Shown here: positions 38,023-47,014 of the stretch, one piece after another
How positions within the stretch are numbered: position 1 is the stretch's first letter
How the letters are laid out: the number at the start of each line of letters is the position of its first letter
Assembly: GCF_963667685.1 (NCBI RefSeq)
Contig: NZ_OY763930.1
Location: 2,153,501-2,217,500 of the forward strand
Reading direction: 5' to 3'
DNA length: 64,000 nucleotides
Source of the DNA: Maridesulfovibrio sp.
GTDB taxonomy: Bacteria; Desulfobacterota; Desulfovibrionia; Desulfovibrionales; Desulfovibrionaceae
Translations under genes and position numbers: made by a program
The notes under the pieces: generated by a model
Databases searched by the model: none
What the model was told of the DNA's origin: nothing
What the model saw: the letters and a program-made list of their open reading frames with translations, nothing else

Positions 38023-38997
38023 TTACCCGTCCTCCCCGGTCCTTTCGGCTACGCGGAGTTTTGCGCTTCGGCTGCGGGTGTTGACCTTCATTTCTTCCTC
38101 TGTGGGGAGGACAGGTTTTCTGGTCAGCACATGCATCCGTTTGACCTTTCCGCATGTACACATGGGCTGCATGGGCGGGCAGTCACAGCTTTGCGACTGC
38201 GCCTTGAAGGTCTTTTTCACGATGCGGTCTTCCAAAGAGTGGAAGGATATGATCGCGACCCTTGCGCCGGGGCTTAAGCGTTCCGGAACCCGGTCAAGGA
38301 AGTTCTGCAACTCTTCCAGTTCGGAATTCACGGCAATGCGCAGTCCCTGAAAGGTTTTTGTCGCCGGATGGGTTCGGGACAAAGCCCTGCGTTTTGCCGG
38401 GTATGCCTTTTCCACAATGGAGGCCAATTGCAGAGTTGTAGTGATTTTTTCTTCTTCACGAGCTGCAATGATCGCCTTGGTGATCTTTGATGCCAGTGGT
38501 TCCTCGCCGTACAGCTTTAAAATTCTGTTCAGGTCGGAATATGAACCTTTGTTAACGATGGAAGAGGCCGGGGGCATACCACCTGCCGGGTCCATGCGCA
38601 TATCCAGCGGTCCATCTTTTATGAAGCTGAACCCGCGCTCGGCATGGTCCAGATGCAGGGATGACACGCCAAGGTCCAGAACCACGCCGTCCACGGTGTC
38701 CCAGCCCAGTTCATTGAGTGCCGCTTCAAACTTACTGAAAGCAAGGTGGAACCTATGGGCCTTATCGCCAAAAGGAGCCAGCCGTTCACCGGCGAGTTCA
38801 AGGGCCTGCTCATCGCGGTCCAGACCGGCCAGTTCTGCTCCTTCACCTGCGGCTTTAAGGATTGCACTGGAGTGTCCGGCCATGCCGAGGGTACCGTCAA
38901 GGTAGCGGCCACCGGATTTGGGAGCCAGCCATTCAATGACCTCGTTCAGCAGGACAGAAGTGTGGACCTGTTCAGGTATTAATTTCTTGCTTTCCAT
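38023..38997 (-). CDS. rsmH: 16S rRNA (cytosine(1402)-N(4))-methyltransferase
   Basis: 324 residues from the ATG at 38997, which has AGGAAATT just before it; a TTG at 39012 also opens the frame. Motifs: HTSVLLNEVIEWL, GGRYLDGTLGMAGHSSAIL for SAM binding, VVLDLGVSSLHLD and RTHPATKTFQGLRIAVNSEL. It methylates C1402 in the ribosomal decoding centre. Second gene of the dcw cluster. Confidence 0.96.
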   Translation of the reverse strand: MESKKLIPEQVHTSVLLNEVIEWLAPKSGGRYLDGTLGMAGHSSAILKAAGEGAELAGLDRDEQALELAGERLAPFGDKAHRFHLAFSKFEAALNELGWDTVDGVVLDLGVSSLHLDHAERGFSFIKDGPLDMRMDPAGGMPPASSIVNKGSYSDLNRILKLYGEEPLASKITKAIIAAREEEKITTTLQLASIVEKAYPAKRRALSRTHPATKTFQGLRIAVNSELEELQNFLDRVPERLSPGARVAIISFHSLEDRIVKKTFKAQSQSCDCPPMQPMCTCGKVKRMHVLTRKPVLPTEEEMKVNTRSRSAKLRVAERTGEDG

Positions 38998-39133
38998 AAT
39001 TTCCTGATTCAAAACTTTTTTGTCGGTTTTAGGACCGTACTCGGGGGGAGTCGGTGCAAACCGCAGCGGTTTTGAAAATCAAGTTTTAAAGTCTATAAAT
39101 GCGCGTGTTTGTGGGACGGAAACGCGAAATCGG

Positions 39134-39583
39134 CTAGAAAGGGAGTTCTACTCCGCATTCTGCCAATTCATCTGACACATCATCAAAATCCTGTTCAAGC
39201 AGTGCTTCGTATTCACGCTTGTCCCAGATCTCGAATCTGTCGCCGACTCCGGCAAGGACTACGTCCTTGTCCAGCTTGCCGCTTTTCCGCAGATAGGAAG
39301 GAATGGTGATTCGACCTTGTTTATCAAGGTGAACTTCTTCGGAACCTGAAATGATTATTCGGATGAAATTTCTGAGTTTCCGGCTGGGGCTCTTGATGCT
39401 GGTGAGCTTTTCTTCAAGTATAGCCCAGTCCGGTGGTGTGAATCCGACTATGTTTCCTTCGAAAATAGTCAGCGTCACGCAGCCTTTCGGGGAATCAGCG
39501 TATACTTGATCCCGGTACTCAGGCGTAAGCATCAGTCTGCCTTTGGCATCCATGCTTCTATGTGCGTGACCTCTAAACTTCAT
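39134..39583 (-). CDS. mraZ: Transcriptional regulator MraZ
   Basis: 149 residues from the ATG at 39583, giving the expected start MKFRGHAHRSMDAKGRL. The two AbrB-like half-domains each carry the DxxxR signature, DAKGR and DKQGR. MraZ binds repeats in its own promoter and regulates the dcw cluster. The upstream ribosome-binding site is poor (GAGTGGTAG), which may relate to its overlap with the operator. Confidence 0.94.
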   Translation of the reverse strand: MKFRGHAHRSMDAKGRLMLTPEYRDQVYADSPKGCVTLTIFEGNIVGFTPPDWAILEEKLTSIKSPSRKLRNFIRIIISGSEEVHLDKQGRITIPSYLRKSGKLDKDVVLAGVGDRFEIWDKREYEALLEQDFDDVSDELAECGVELPF

Positions 39584-39589
39584 TTTTCT

Positions 39590-39635
39590 ACCACTCAATC
39601 ACACAGATTTACCACCAATTCCCCCCGTCTCACCA
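39590..39635 (-). promoter_or_regulatory. Candidate MraZ operator upstream of mraZ
   Basis: On the minus strand TGGT occurs at 39635, 39614 and 39593, spaced exactly 21 bp, with further G-rich or GTG steps between. MraZ operators are tandem TGG-type repeats close to the mraZ start, so this is probably the autoregulatory site. A possible -35 TTGACT lies just upstream (about 39651-39656). Confidence 0.55.
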
Positions 39636-40011
39636 CCTGTGTTTGAAAATGGTGAAAAAGTCAAGACCCTCAAAAAAATAAAAGGGTCGAAAACAGGCTG
39701 TTTTCAATGCTTAAAGCCGATTTTGGCTCCTCTAAAAGCTTATATATACAGCCCTTAGAAAGAATTAATAAAACGCAAAAAAAGTTTATATTTTTTTCAA
39801 AAATAATAGATAAAAATCGTAACATGTCGGACACAGGCTTCACGAACAGAGCTATGAATGCTATAGGGCAAGTGAAATCCATGATTCATATCGGTTTTCG
39901 TGTGCTGAATCACAGCTAACTGTTTTTGTGGTTAGCTAATGTTGATTGTGGGTCTGTTTTACTAAAGTAAATATTTTCAGGTGCTTATAAGCTATGGGGT
40001 AAGGTTGATAT
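39636..40011. other. Divergent intergenic region between mraZ and the HD-GYP gene
   Basis: No coding sequence seen. It contains a hairpin GACCC..GGGTC (39664-39687), a palindrome GAAAACAG-G-CTGTTTTC (39689-39705) and a very AT-rich stretch (39740-39830) that could hold promoters for both directions. Confidence 0.5.
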
Positions 40012-41025
40012 ATGCATGCAAAAGGTAGAATGGATGTTCCAGATGGATTGAATGAGGAATATTATCAGATCAGTCCTGATATTCTCCAGAGTTTCAATAA
40101 GTTCCGACCTCCGTTGGATATTTTCATGTTCAATGAAGACGTTGCCCGCATTTCAGCATTTTATACGGTGGGTGGGAGACTAAGCAAGGATGAGATTGAA
40201 CAGCTGGCCGGGATGGTTAAAGAGGGATTGATTTTCGTCTCCCGTAAGGACCACCCTGTATACGTCAAACATATTGCCTATCAGCTTGATCTTGTCCTGA
40301 TCGACCGCAACCTTAAAGAAAGTGAAATAGCTGATATTTTTATTGAAGCACTGACCATGCGCATGAGTGAATTCCTTGACCAGCCTGTGGCTGCGGTTAT
40401 GGATAAGCTATGGTCGGATCTCATGGTTCTGACTGAATATCTATGGAACGACCCATACCGCATAAAGGCTCTTACCAAGAGACTCCACAAGGAACACACC
40501 CTCGGGCAGCATAGTGTAAACTGTGGCGTGCTGGCTTTGATGATCTACATTCGTATGAAAGGGGACGGCATTGCCAGTTCAGCTATAACCCGCACCCACT
40601 TCAACAGGCTTACCGCCGGTTTTTTCCTGCACGATATGGGCATGAGCAAGATTCCTCTGTTTATCCGGGAGAAACCAAAGCCGCTGACAACCGACGAGCG
40701 GCAAAAGGTCGATAAGCATCCCATGCTTGGTTATGAGATGCTTGCCAAGCTTGACCTCAAATACAAGGAAATTGAGGCTTGCGTGATTGAGCATCATGAA
40801 AGGCTGAACGGCAAGGGGTATCCACAAAAAAAATCCGGGCGGGATATTTCGCAACTGGGTAGAATTATCGCAGCGGTTGATTCCTACTGCGCTATGATCA
40901 CCAAACGGCCTTTTGCAGAAGCCATCGATCCTTTCAAGGCAGCAGCGGATATTTCTCAGGATAAGGGTTATGACCCGGAAGTTACCAAGAATATCCAGGC
41001 ATGGGCTCTGACCTTAAAGAAATAA
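40012..41025 (+). CDS. HD-GYP domain protein, probable cyclic-di-GMP phosphodiesterase
   Basis: 337 residues. The N-terminal 140 residues are not recognised. The C-terminal half is an HD-GYP domain: LGQHSVNCGVLALMI, FFLHDMGMSKIPLFI (HD pair), KHPMLGYEML, EHHERLNGKGYPQ and LGRIIAAVDSYCAMI. The GYP variant and the metal-ligand histidines are intact, so activity is plausible. HD-GYP enzymes hydrolyse cyclic-di-GMP. There is no receiver domain, so the N-terminus may sense something else. An efficient terminator follows. Confidence 0.87.
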   Translation: MHAKGRMDVPDGLNEEYYQISPDILQSFNKFRPPLDIFMFNEDVARISAFYTVGGRLSKDEIEQLAGMVKEGLIFVSRKDHPVYVKHIAYQLDLVLIDRNLKESEIADIFIEALTMRMSEFLDQPVAAVMDKLWSDLMVLTEYLWNDPYRIKALTKRLHKEHTLGQHSVNCGVLALMIYIRMKGDGIASSAITRTHFNRLTAGFFLHDMGMSKIPLFIREKPKPLTTDERQKVDKHPMLGYEMLAKLDLKYKEIEACVIEHHERLNGKGYPQKKSGRDISQLGRIIAAVDSYCAMITKRPFAEAIDPFKAAADISQDKGYDPEVTKNIQAWALTLKK

Positions 41026-41048
41026 ATTAATATCGTATGAAGAATATT

Positions 41049-41092
41049 AAAGGCCCTGTTTCCGGTAGTGGAAAGCAGGGCCTTCTTTTTTT
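41049..41092 (+). terminator. Intrinsic terminator after the HD-GYP gene
   Basis: AAGGCCCTGTTTCC pairs with GGAAAGCAGGGCCTT (one bulge), followed by CTTTTTTT. Confidence 0.93.
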
Positions 41093-41118
41093 GCTTACAA
41101 AGGTGCTAGAAATGTAGA

Positions 41119-41152
41119 GCGTGAAACCTGAATATAACTTTTCAGGATTCAC
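41119..41152. other. Hairpin downstream of the CBS-domain gene
   Basis: GTGAAACCTGAA pairs with TTCAGGATTCAC with a matched A/A bulge. There is no T-run on the minus strand, so it is a weak terminator at best. Confidence 0.4.
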
Positions 41153-41176
41153 GGCAAGATATCCGAAGTCAAAAAA

Positions 41177-41662
41177 TTAAAATTGCTGAACCAGATCGCT
41201 GGTCACTTCGCGGTATACGTCACTCAGCAGAACTACTCCGATGATATTCCCGCCTTCTTGCACCAGTGCCCAAGTGCGTTTCTTTTTACGAAAAATTTCC
41301 AGCACGACCAGCATAGGGTCAGTTGGTTTAAGGATGGCAACATCTTCTTCTATGTATCCGTCGAGTCCTTCAGAGCAGCAGGCTGTTCCTGCCCGTTTGA
41401 ATGCGCGATCCCAATCCGCTTCCTCGGTCAGGCTTAGATCCTCATCTTTGAGCACCATGTCTTCCACTGCTTTGAGCATGGTCCAGATGGAGGCAACACC
41501 GCGCAGGGAGCCGTTTTTCTTTTTTACCACTATAACGTGGTTGTCCGGATTTTCCTTCATGCTGTCGCGCAGTGCGCGCACAGCTTCGGCAAGACTTGCG
41601 GATTCTTCAATAGTGGAAAAATCTTCATTCATTATATCCCATGCACGTTTTCTCAGCAGCAT
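41177..41662 (-). CDS. CBS-domain-pair protein
   Basis: 161 residues made of two CBS repeats and little else: AWDIMNEDFSTIEESASLAEAVRALRD with NHVIVVKKKNGSLRGVAS, and EDVAILKPTDPMLVVLEIF with WALVQEGGNIIGVVLLSDVYREV. CBS pairs bind adenine nucleotides or related ligands. AGAAGGAGATTTCA precedes the ATG. It lies 104 bp downstream of the HD hydrolase. No partner is known. Confidence 0.86.
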   Translation of the reverse strand: MLLRKRAWDIMNEDFSTIEESASLAEAVRALRDSMKENPDNHVIVVKKKNGSLRGVASIWTMLKAVEDMVLKDEDLSLTEEADWDRAFKRAGTACCSEGLDGYIEEDVAILKPTDPMLVVLEIFRKKKRTWALVQEGGNIIGVVLLSDVYREVTSDLVQQF

Positions 41663-41766
41663 TGAAATCTCCTTCTGGACTTATCTGTGTTTAGCGTTTG
41701 AACAAGTTCAGCTTGCAATCATTCATATTGTTTAAACCACATTTTGAGGTTTCACGCAAAGGCGGA

Positions 41767-43011
41767 TTATTCAAAGTCAGCCAGCAGAGGTCCAACATGA
41801 ATTCCGGCGACCACCGGATTTTCCATATAGTTCTGGCTGATCCGCCAGTAAGCCTGATGCAGGTGCGGTGAGGTTATACCGTTCTGCATGGCGTTATAAG
41901 CTTCCATAAAGGCTGCGAGGTGATCGCAGAGTTTGAGCAGCTCTCCATCCTTGGGGTCATAGGAATCATCATTGTAGCGGGCATCAAGTTCTTCAGTGGA
42001 TATTTTCTTGGCTGATCCTCCGATAAGGGCTGCCGCGTCAAATTCCGAGCCTGTATCAACTCCGAGGAAATAACCTAATCGGTCTGCAATCTGCCCGTAT
42101 CCGTTTTCTTTCAGCGGGGACATTATCCGTCTTTCCATTTCCTGCTCTTCATATTCGCGGATAAGTTCACCGATGGTGGGGTCTGATTTCTTGACCGGGG
42201 ATATGATATCGCGGGTCAGCAGTTCCGGGATGTCGTGAAACAATCCGGTGAAAAAGTTGTTCTGCCTTCTGGCAGAACATGACCCTTTCTCAAGGCTGAA
42301 GAACCATGCAAAGGTTGCTACGATGAAGACATGCCCTAGCACAGACGTTTCGGGAACACGCGGTGTCTGTGACCAGCGGGTCTGAAAACGCAGGCGGCCG
42401 CAGAGATCAGCAAATCTTCCGAGGGCGTTTGCTTCGGAGTGCAGAAGTTCGTTCACCCCGGAAAGATTTGAATAGCTTTCCAGCCTGTCAATGAAGTTTT
42501 GTTCTATTCCGGCAAGCTCGTCATCCATCTGGTTGAGGTGCTTAAGAAGTTTAAATTCAGAATAGCTGGCGTACATGTGCGAGGCATCAAGCAGTTGCCG
42601 GGCGAGAGATGTTTCGTCGGGATTGAGGTGGTATTCTGTCAGCCGTTCCCAGAAATCCCTGCCCAGAGGCATGAGTCTGGGGCGCAATTGTTTAAGAACC
42701 CATTTGGACAGCTTGCGGTAATGTTCGGGATTTTCTTTGATTCGGTAGAAAACAGGTGGTTTGATATCAGTAATGACCATGCGGAAAAGGTACTCGAATA
42801 TACCTCCTTCAACTATATCATCCCCCAGCCTGATCCGTTCACGCTGGCTTAGCTGATCCTGATTGAGCACAAATAGGATCCATGCTGCGATCATTTTGTG
42901 GGCCTGTTTATCTACCTCGACCATTTCCATTGGCCGGAGTTTGTCATTCCACCTTTTCATGAATGAACCGGAGAAAATCAATTGCAGCAGGCTTTTTCTG
43001 ATAATTGGCAT
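41767..43011 (-). CDS. HD-domain hydrolase (YfbR-like)
   Basis: 414 residues. In the middle, SVLGHVFIVATFAWFFSLE supplies the first His, and FFTGLFHDIPELLTRDIISPVKKS is a close match to the HD motif and following loop of YfbR-type 5'-deoxynucleotidases. It is twice the length of YfbR, with an extra N-terminal region of about 200 residues. A nucleotide phosphohydrolase is likely; the substrate is unknown. It is 53 bp downstream of the large adenylate cyclase and on the same strand. Confidence 0.78.
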   Translation of the reverse strand: MPIIRKSLLQLIFSGSFMKRWNDKLRPMEMVEVDKQAHKMIAAWILFVLNQDQLSQRERIRLGDDIVEGGIFEYLFRMVITDIKPPVFYRIKENPEHYRKLSKWVLKQLRPRLMPLGRDFWERLTEYHLNPDETSLARQLLDASHMYASYSEFKLLKHLNQMDDELAGIEQNFIDRLESYSNLSGVNELLHSEANALGRFADLCGRLRFQTRWSQTPRVPETSVLGHVFIVATFAWFFSLEKGSCSARRQNNFFTGLFHDIPELLTRDIISPVKKSDPTIGELIREYEEQEMERRIMSPLKENGYGQIADRLGYFLGVDTGSEFDAAALIGGSAKKISTEELDARYNDDSYDPKDGELLKLCDHLAAFMEAYNAMQNGITSPHLHQAYWRISQNYMENPVVAGIHVGPLLADFE

Positions 43012-43064
43012 TACAGTTCGTCCTCTTGGGTGGGAATTTTTTGTCCGGTCGTGTTTGAGCTTGC

Positions 43065-46000
43065 TTAATGTCCTAACCTGACCGGAATTTTAAGGAAGGG
43101 GCATTCGGCATGACTTGGCAGAAACTGGCCCAGCTCAATCTCACCGTGGTAAAGTGATCCCATGTCATCTTTCAGATATTGCTCCGGGGTCTCAATCAGT
43201 TTCCGGTTCACCTTCAGCTGTTTGCAGAAAACCTCACCCCAATTTGTACTGTATACAAAGTGTACTTCCTGAATTCTCTTGTTTTCCGGTGGTATACAGA
43301 GGTTAACAATGAAGAACCCTTTTGTTATGCGCTCCGTATTAAGAGTTTCTTCGATGCGAATATTGAAAGTGTCTTTTTCCGGAAAGAAAACCATAAGATC
43401 CTGGATGAGTTTTTTTACTTCTCTTTCGCGCAACGGTCCTGAACTGATATCAGTCTTGATCTGCATCTCGCGGTTGTACAGTCTGTTGAGGGCAAGCCAT
43501 ACCAGCATGAAGTTAAGGTCTTTTCCTGACTCGATTTTGGTTTGTATCTTTCTGGACCCGGATTCATCCATATATTCTCCCTGAAGATGCCATGTTATCT
43601 CATTTTCGGAGCGGGATATGATTATGGTGTTGAAAAAATGGGTTTTGGGTCCGGGCAGGGAAAGACGTAAAATTTTGTCCTTGCGTCTGGCAAAAGCGGA
43701 AAAGATGACTCTGCCGAGTCTGGTAAGGTCTTCAGGAGTAATTGCAACGCCGGGAAATTTTTCCTGTTCTCCGCGTACTTTCATGTAGGTATTGACCATG
43801 AACTGGTTGATCTGTTTACCCAGTTCTGTCACTGAACTGAAATCGCTCAGGTTATTGAAACCATCAATCATTCCTTGTGGACTCTTTTGGGAAAGATTGA
43901 CATTGAATTCTACCAGTTCAATGTCTTCAGGTCTTGCAGAATCTTTTTCAACTTTGTTTTCCCCTACGAGACCGCATTTTAAACGCAGAGCCATGGCTGT
44001 GAGCCATGCTTTTTCATCCTGATCGCGTTTGGTATAAAATTCAGCCAGCTCTTGATACAGAAGCATATACGGGTCTGTGCTGAAGATTGAGCGGGAGCCT
44101 TGCTGGACATTTTTTTTTAATTTTTCACATAGGAGAGAATATTTGCTGTCTGAAGTGTAAAGCTCCAATAATCCGAATTTCATGATAGCCTTGAATGGAC
44201 TTTTTATTCCTTTGACAATCTGCCAGAGAGATGCGCCAAAGAATTCTTCCATAGGAATGTTCGGAATATTGCCGAGGTCAACGCAGAAGCTTTTCCCCTT
44301 GAGCAGCCTTATCCTTTTCCTGCAGTTCTCATATGTCCTGTCGTCTGCCTCAGGCGGGGAAAACCACCACAGGGGAGGTTTTCCGGCCAGCAGCAGAGCT
44401 GTTCGGTAAAATTCTTCTTTAAGAATGGCGCTTTGGGCTGAACCGGAACTTTCTTCATCGCTTAGACCAAATTGGTTGTTGCGCACTTCACGGACATCCA
44501 TGGTGAAGAAGTGAATTTCCAGCGCGAATTCTTCCTGGGCCCATTCTTCTATTTTTTGCAGCTTTTCATTCAGTTTTTCCCGCCTATCAGAAGATATTCC
44601 CCTGAAATCGCAGCAGACCCAGCTGTCAAGGTCGGAGTCAGCGGTCTGGGCAATTGTTCCAGTGCTGCCTATGGACATAAAGGCTTCAATAGGTATGGCA
44701 CCGATCCTGCTCTCTTCATATTTTAATTCGGGGAAAACATTTTCCAATAGTTCGGCTGTTTGTGAGGTTATTTCATAGTTGCTGATTTTTGCTTCACTGC
44801 CATTACTGTCCATTCCGGATTTAATTTCAAAAATATTTGTGTGCAGCAAGGCGGGAAGTATCTGCAAAAATATACGTCCCCGTTTATTCAGTTTTGAGGC
44901 AGCCCAGTCCAGTCGGCGTTTGTTGTTATCGGTAAACAGCGTTTGGTTTCTCTCAATGTCCTTAAGAACGAACCAGCGTTTAATTGCTTTATAGAGCACC
45001 CCCCGGCTGTACTCATCTGTTTTGCCAAATCCGATGGAACGTTTTTTCAGATTCTCCCTTTTGTTTAGCCTGTGGGCTAAATAGCGCTGCATGGATTTGA
45101 GCAGTTCGGGGGAGTTCGTTTTAACATTCATGGCCTGACATTCTTTCATGCTGCATTCTTCGAAATTTGAGCCTGCTACGCTTGAATCCTTGAATAGGGC
45201 GCTGTTGAAATCGGACAGGTTGAAGTCACATGCCTTGACTGTTCCTTTGTAGAAGTATGTTCCGCGGAAGTCACAGATATCAAATAGGCAGGTCAAAAAT
45301 CTGGTGCGGCAAAAATATGCTTTAGGAGTGGCGACAGTTTTGAAACTGCAGCTTTTAAACTCACTAAGGAAAGTAACCGCAGAGTCAAAGTGGGAATTTT
45401 GGAATATGCAATCCTTCAGGGAGCAGTCATAGAAAATACTTCCATTCAGCGAGCTGTTTTTGAAAGTGCAGTTAGTGAATTTGCTTTCAAGAAAGACGGC
45501 ATCGGCAAATGAACATGCTTCGAAAACACATCCTTTGAAGGAGCATTCTTCCATGAAAGCATCCCGTAATTCGCAGGCCTCAAAGGTGCAGTTCTGGAAT
45601 GTCAGCCCTTGTGAAATACTTTTCCACTTGTTGAGTTTGTGTAGCCGCTGATTGGTGATCTGTCCGTCAGTGTATATGTCCGGTAGGCCGTCGGATTGGA
45701 CTTCATTTTTGCCGAAAATACGTTTGAATCCGGTACTCTCTTGTTCCTTTTTTTCAATGTTAAGGACAATCGGGCCGCCGGATTTTATAAAATCGACTCC
45801 GGGAATGCTTTTTCCCGCAATCATTTCCGGCCGTGGCGGTTCATTAAAGGCTTCGGTCTCCATTGTCCGAACCAGCAAAGCTTTGAGACCGCCGGCTTTG
45901 TTGCTGCGCGATTGCTTAAGTACATTGCTGAGTATATTTCCGAAGCATTGTGGATCTTCTTCACTTATGGTGGAGAATAAAACAGCCAGAACAGGTACAT

Positions 46001-46997
46001 GAAATGTGCTCGGTATCTCTTTCATGAATCTGGCAAAACTGTCACTATTGAGCAGGGGAACCCTGTTTATCAATTCTGCCCTTAATTTCGGGGCTTCATT
46101 AAAAAGCTGAACGAATATACGTCCACGTTTTGTGCCGCCGAATTTGACCATGATATCCATGCCGGCTTTGGCAAGCGGCAGTGAAGGAGATTTAGCAAGG
46201 GGCATTATTTCCTTCAGCAGGTCATCATCAATTTCATCCGCAAGTCTTTCTACAGCCCTCAGGACCTTCTCCATGATGATCGGGTCCATTGTTTTCAGGT
46301 GGAAAGAAATATCTTTGACAATTTCCCTGTCCGGGTAAGGAGGCATTGTCTCAGTACAGGACGATATCTCTTCGAGGCTGTCCGGGTTGTGTAATTTTTC
46401 GCGACAGGTTTTACCATAGTTCCCGGTCATAAATTTTCCCAGCGTATGCAGGGAGAGTTCGCCTTTACGAGTCCCGTTTCTGCTAAAAAAACTCATTGAT
46501 TCTAGAATAGAGAGCTCTGAGACCTTGTCCAGCTGCGATCGCGCGAACTTGATCCGTTCCGGGACGTCTCCGGGATTCACGACCAGCAAGCGGTCGGCAA
46601 CTGCTATGGCGGTTTCGTCCTGCTGGGAGGCGAACCATTCTTTAACCCGTGAAAATGGGAGGGCTCGATGGCAGAGAATTAAAGCTGCCAGATTTCTGCC
46701 GCATATTCCCATTTGTGCCAGATAGTCGAGGCATATGGCTGCTGTGCTGTCGGACACGTCCGGGCTGTAAGATATTGCGCTGCTGTCCTCGGCTTCTTTC
46801 ACAATTGCTTTTATTGCCATGGCATGCAGAAGTACGCCGTATTTTGCAGCTTCAAGTCCTTCTGGATTATTTTCTGCTCTACTGAACTTACCTTCCAGTT
46901 TATAACGCAGCTCAGCCAGCTGGCGCTCTTCCGGAGGGTAGAGAGTTAATCTGCGTAGCTCATCAAGCAGGGTATCATGTGTTTCAATCGCAGCCAT
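43065..46997 (-). CDS. Class I adenylate cyclase with N-terminal helical and pentapeptide-repeat regions
   Basis: 1,310 residues. Residues about 1-420 are helical and HEAT-like. About 466-620 is a pentapeptide-repeat region in A(D/N)LxF style (FQNCTFEACELRDAFMEECS and many more). From about 640 on it resembles class I (enterobacterial CyaA) adenylate cyclase: the nucleotidyltransferase motif GSTGTIAQTADSDLDSWVC (about 776-795) with its DxD pair, then DEESSGSAQSAILKEEFYRTALLLAGKPPLWW. E. coli CyaA has 848 residues and no pentapeptide repeats. It makes cAMP from ATP if active. It begins 17 bases after rlmD and is followed by the HD hydrolase. Confidence 0.85.
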   Translation of the reverse strand: MAAIETHDTLLDELRRLTLYPPEERQLAELRYKLEGKFSRAENNPEGLEAAKYGVLLHAMAIKAIVKEAEDSSAISYSPDVSDSTAAICLDYLAQMGICGRNLAALILCHRALPFSRVKEWFASQQDETAIAVADRLLVVNPGDVPERIKFARSQLDKVSELSILESMSFFSRNGTRKGELSLHTLGKFMTGNYGKTCREKLHNPDSLEEISSCTETMPPYPDREIVKDISFHLKTMDPIIMEKVLRAVERLADEIDDDLLKEIMPLAKSPSLPLAKAGMDIMVKFGGTKRGRIFVQLFNEAPKLRAELINRVPLLNSDSFARFMKEIPSTFHVPVLAVLFSTISEEDPQCFGNILSNVLKQSRSNKAGGLKALLVRTMETEAFNEPPRPEMIAGKSIPGVDFIKSGGPIVLNIEKKEQESTGFKRIFGKNEVQSDGLPDIYTDGQITNQRLHKLNKWKSISQGLTFQNCTFEACELRDAFMEECSFKGCVFEACSFADAVFLESKFTNCTFKNSSLNGSIFYDCSLKDCIFQNSHFDSAVTFLSEFKSCSFKTVATPKAYFCRTRFLTCLFDICDFRGTYFYKGTVKACDFNLSDFNSALFKDSSVAGSNFEECSMKECQAMNVKTNSPELLKSMQRYLAHRLNKRENLKKRSIGFGKTDEYSRGVLYKAIKRWFVLKDIERNQTLFTDNNKRRLDWAASKLNKRGRIFLQILPALLHTNIFEIKSGMDSNGSEAKISNYEITSQTAELLENVFPELKYEESRIGAIPIEAFMSIGSTGTIAQTADSDLDSWVCCDFRGISSDRREKLNEKLQKIEEWAQEEFALEIHFFTMDVREVRNNQFGLSDEESSGSAQSAILKEEFYRTALLLAGKPPLWWFSPPEADDRTYENCRKRIRLLKGKSFCVDLGNIPNIPMEEFFGASLWQIVKGIKSPFKAIMKFGLLELYTSDSKYSLLCEKLKKNVQQGSRSIFSTDPYMLLYQELAEFYTKRDQDEKAWLTAMALRLKCGLVGENKVEKDSARPEDIELVEFNVNLSQKSPQGMIDGFNNLSDFSSVTELGKQINQFMVNTYMKVRGEQEKFPGVAITPEDLTRLGRVIFSAFARRKDKILRLSLPGPKTHFFNTIIISRSENEITWHLQGEYMDESGSRKIQTKIESGKDLNFMLVWLALNRLYNREMQIKTDISSGPLREREVKKLIQDLMVFFPEKDTFNIRIEETLNTERITKGFFIVNLCIPPENKRIQEVHFVYSTNWGEVFCKQLKVNRKLIETPEQYLKDDMGSLYHGEIELGQFLPSHAECPFLKIPVRLGH

Positions 46998-47014
46998 GTA
47001 ATATTCTGACCTGT

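Noticed and set aside
41119-41152. Functional terminator after the CBS gene
   Set aside because: Good stem but no T-run on the minus strand; listed only as a hairpin.
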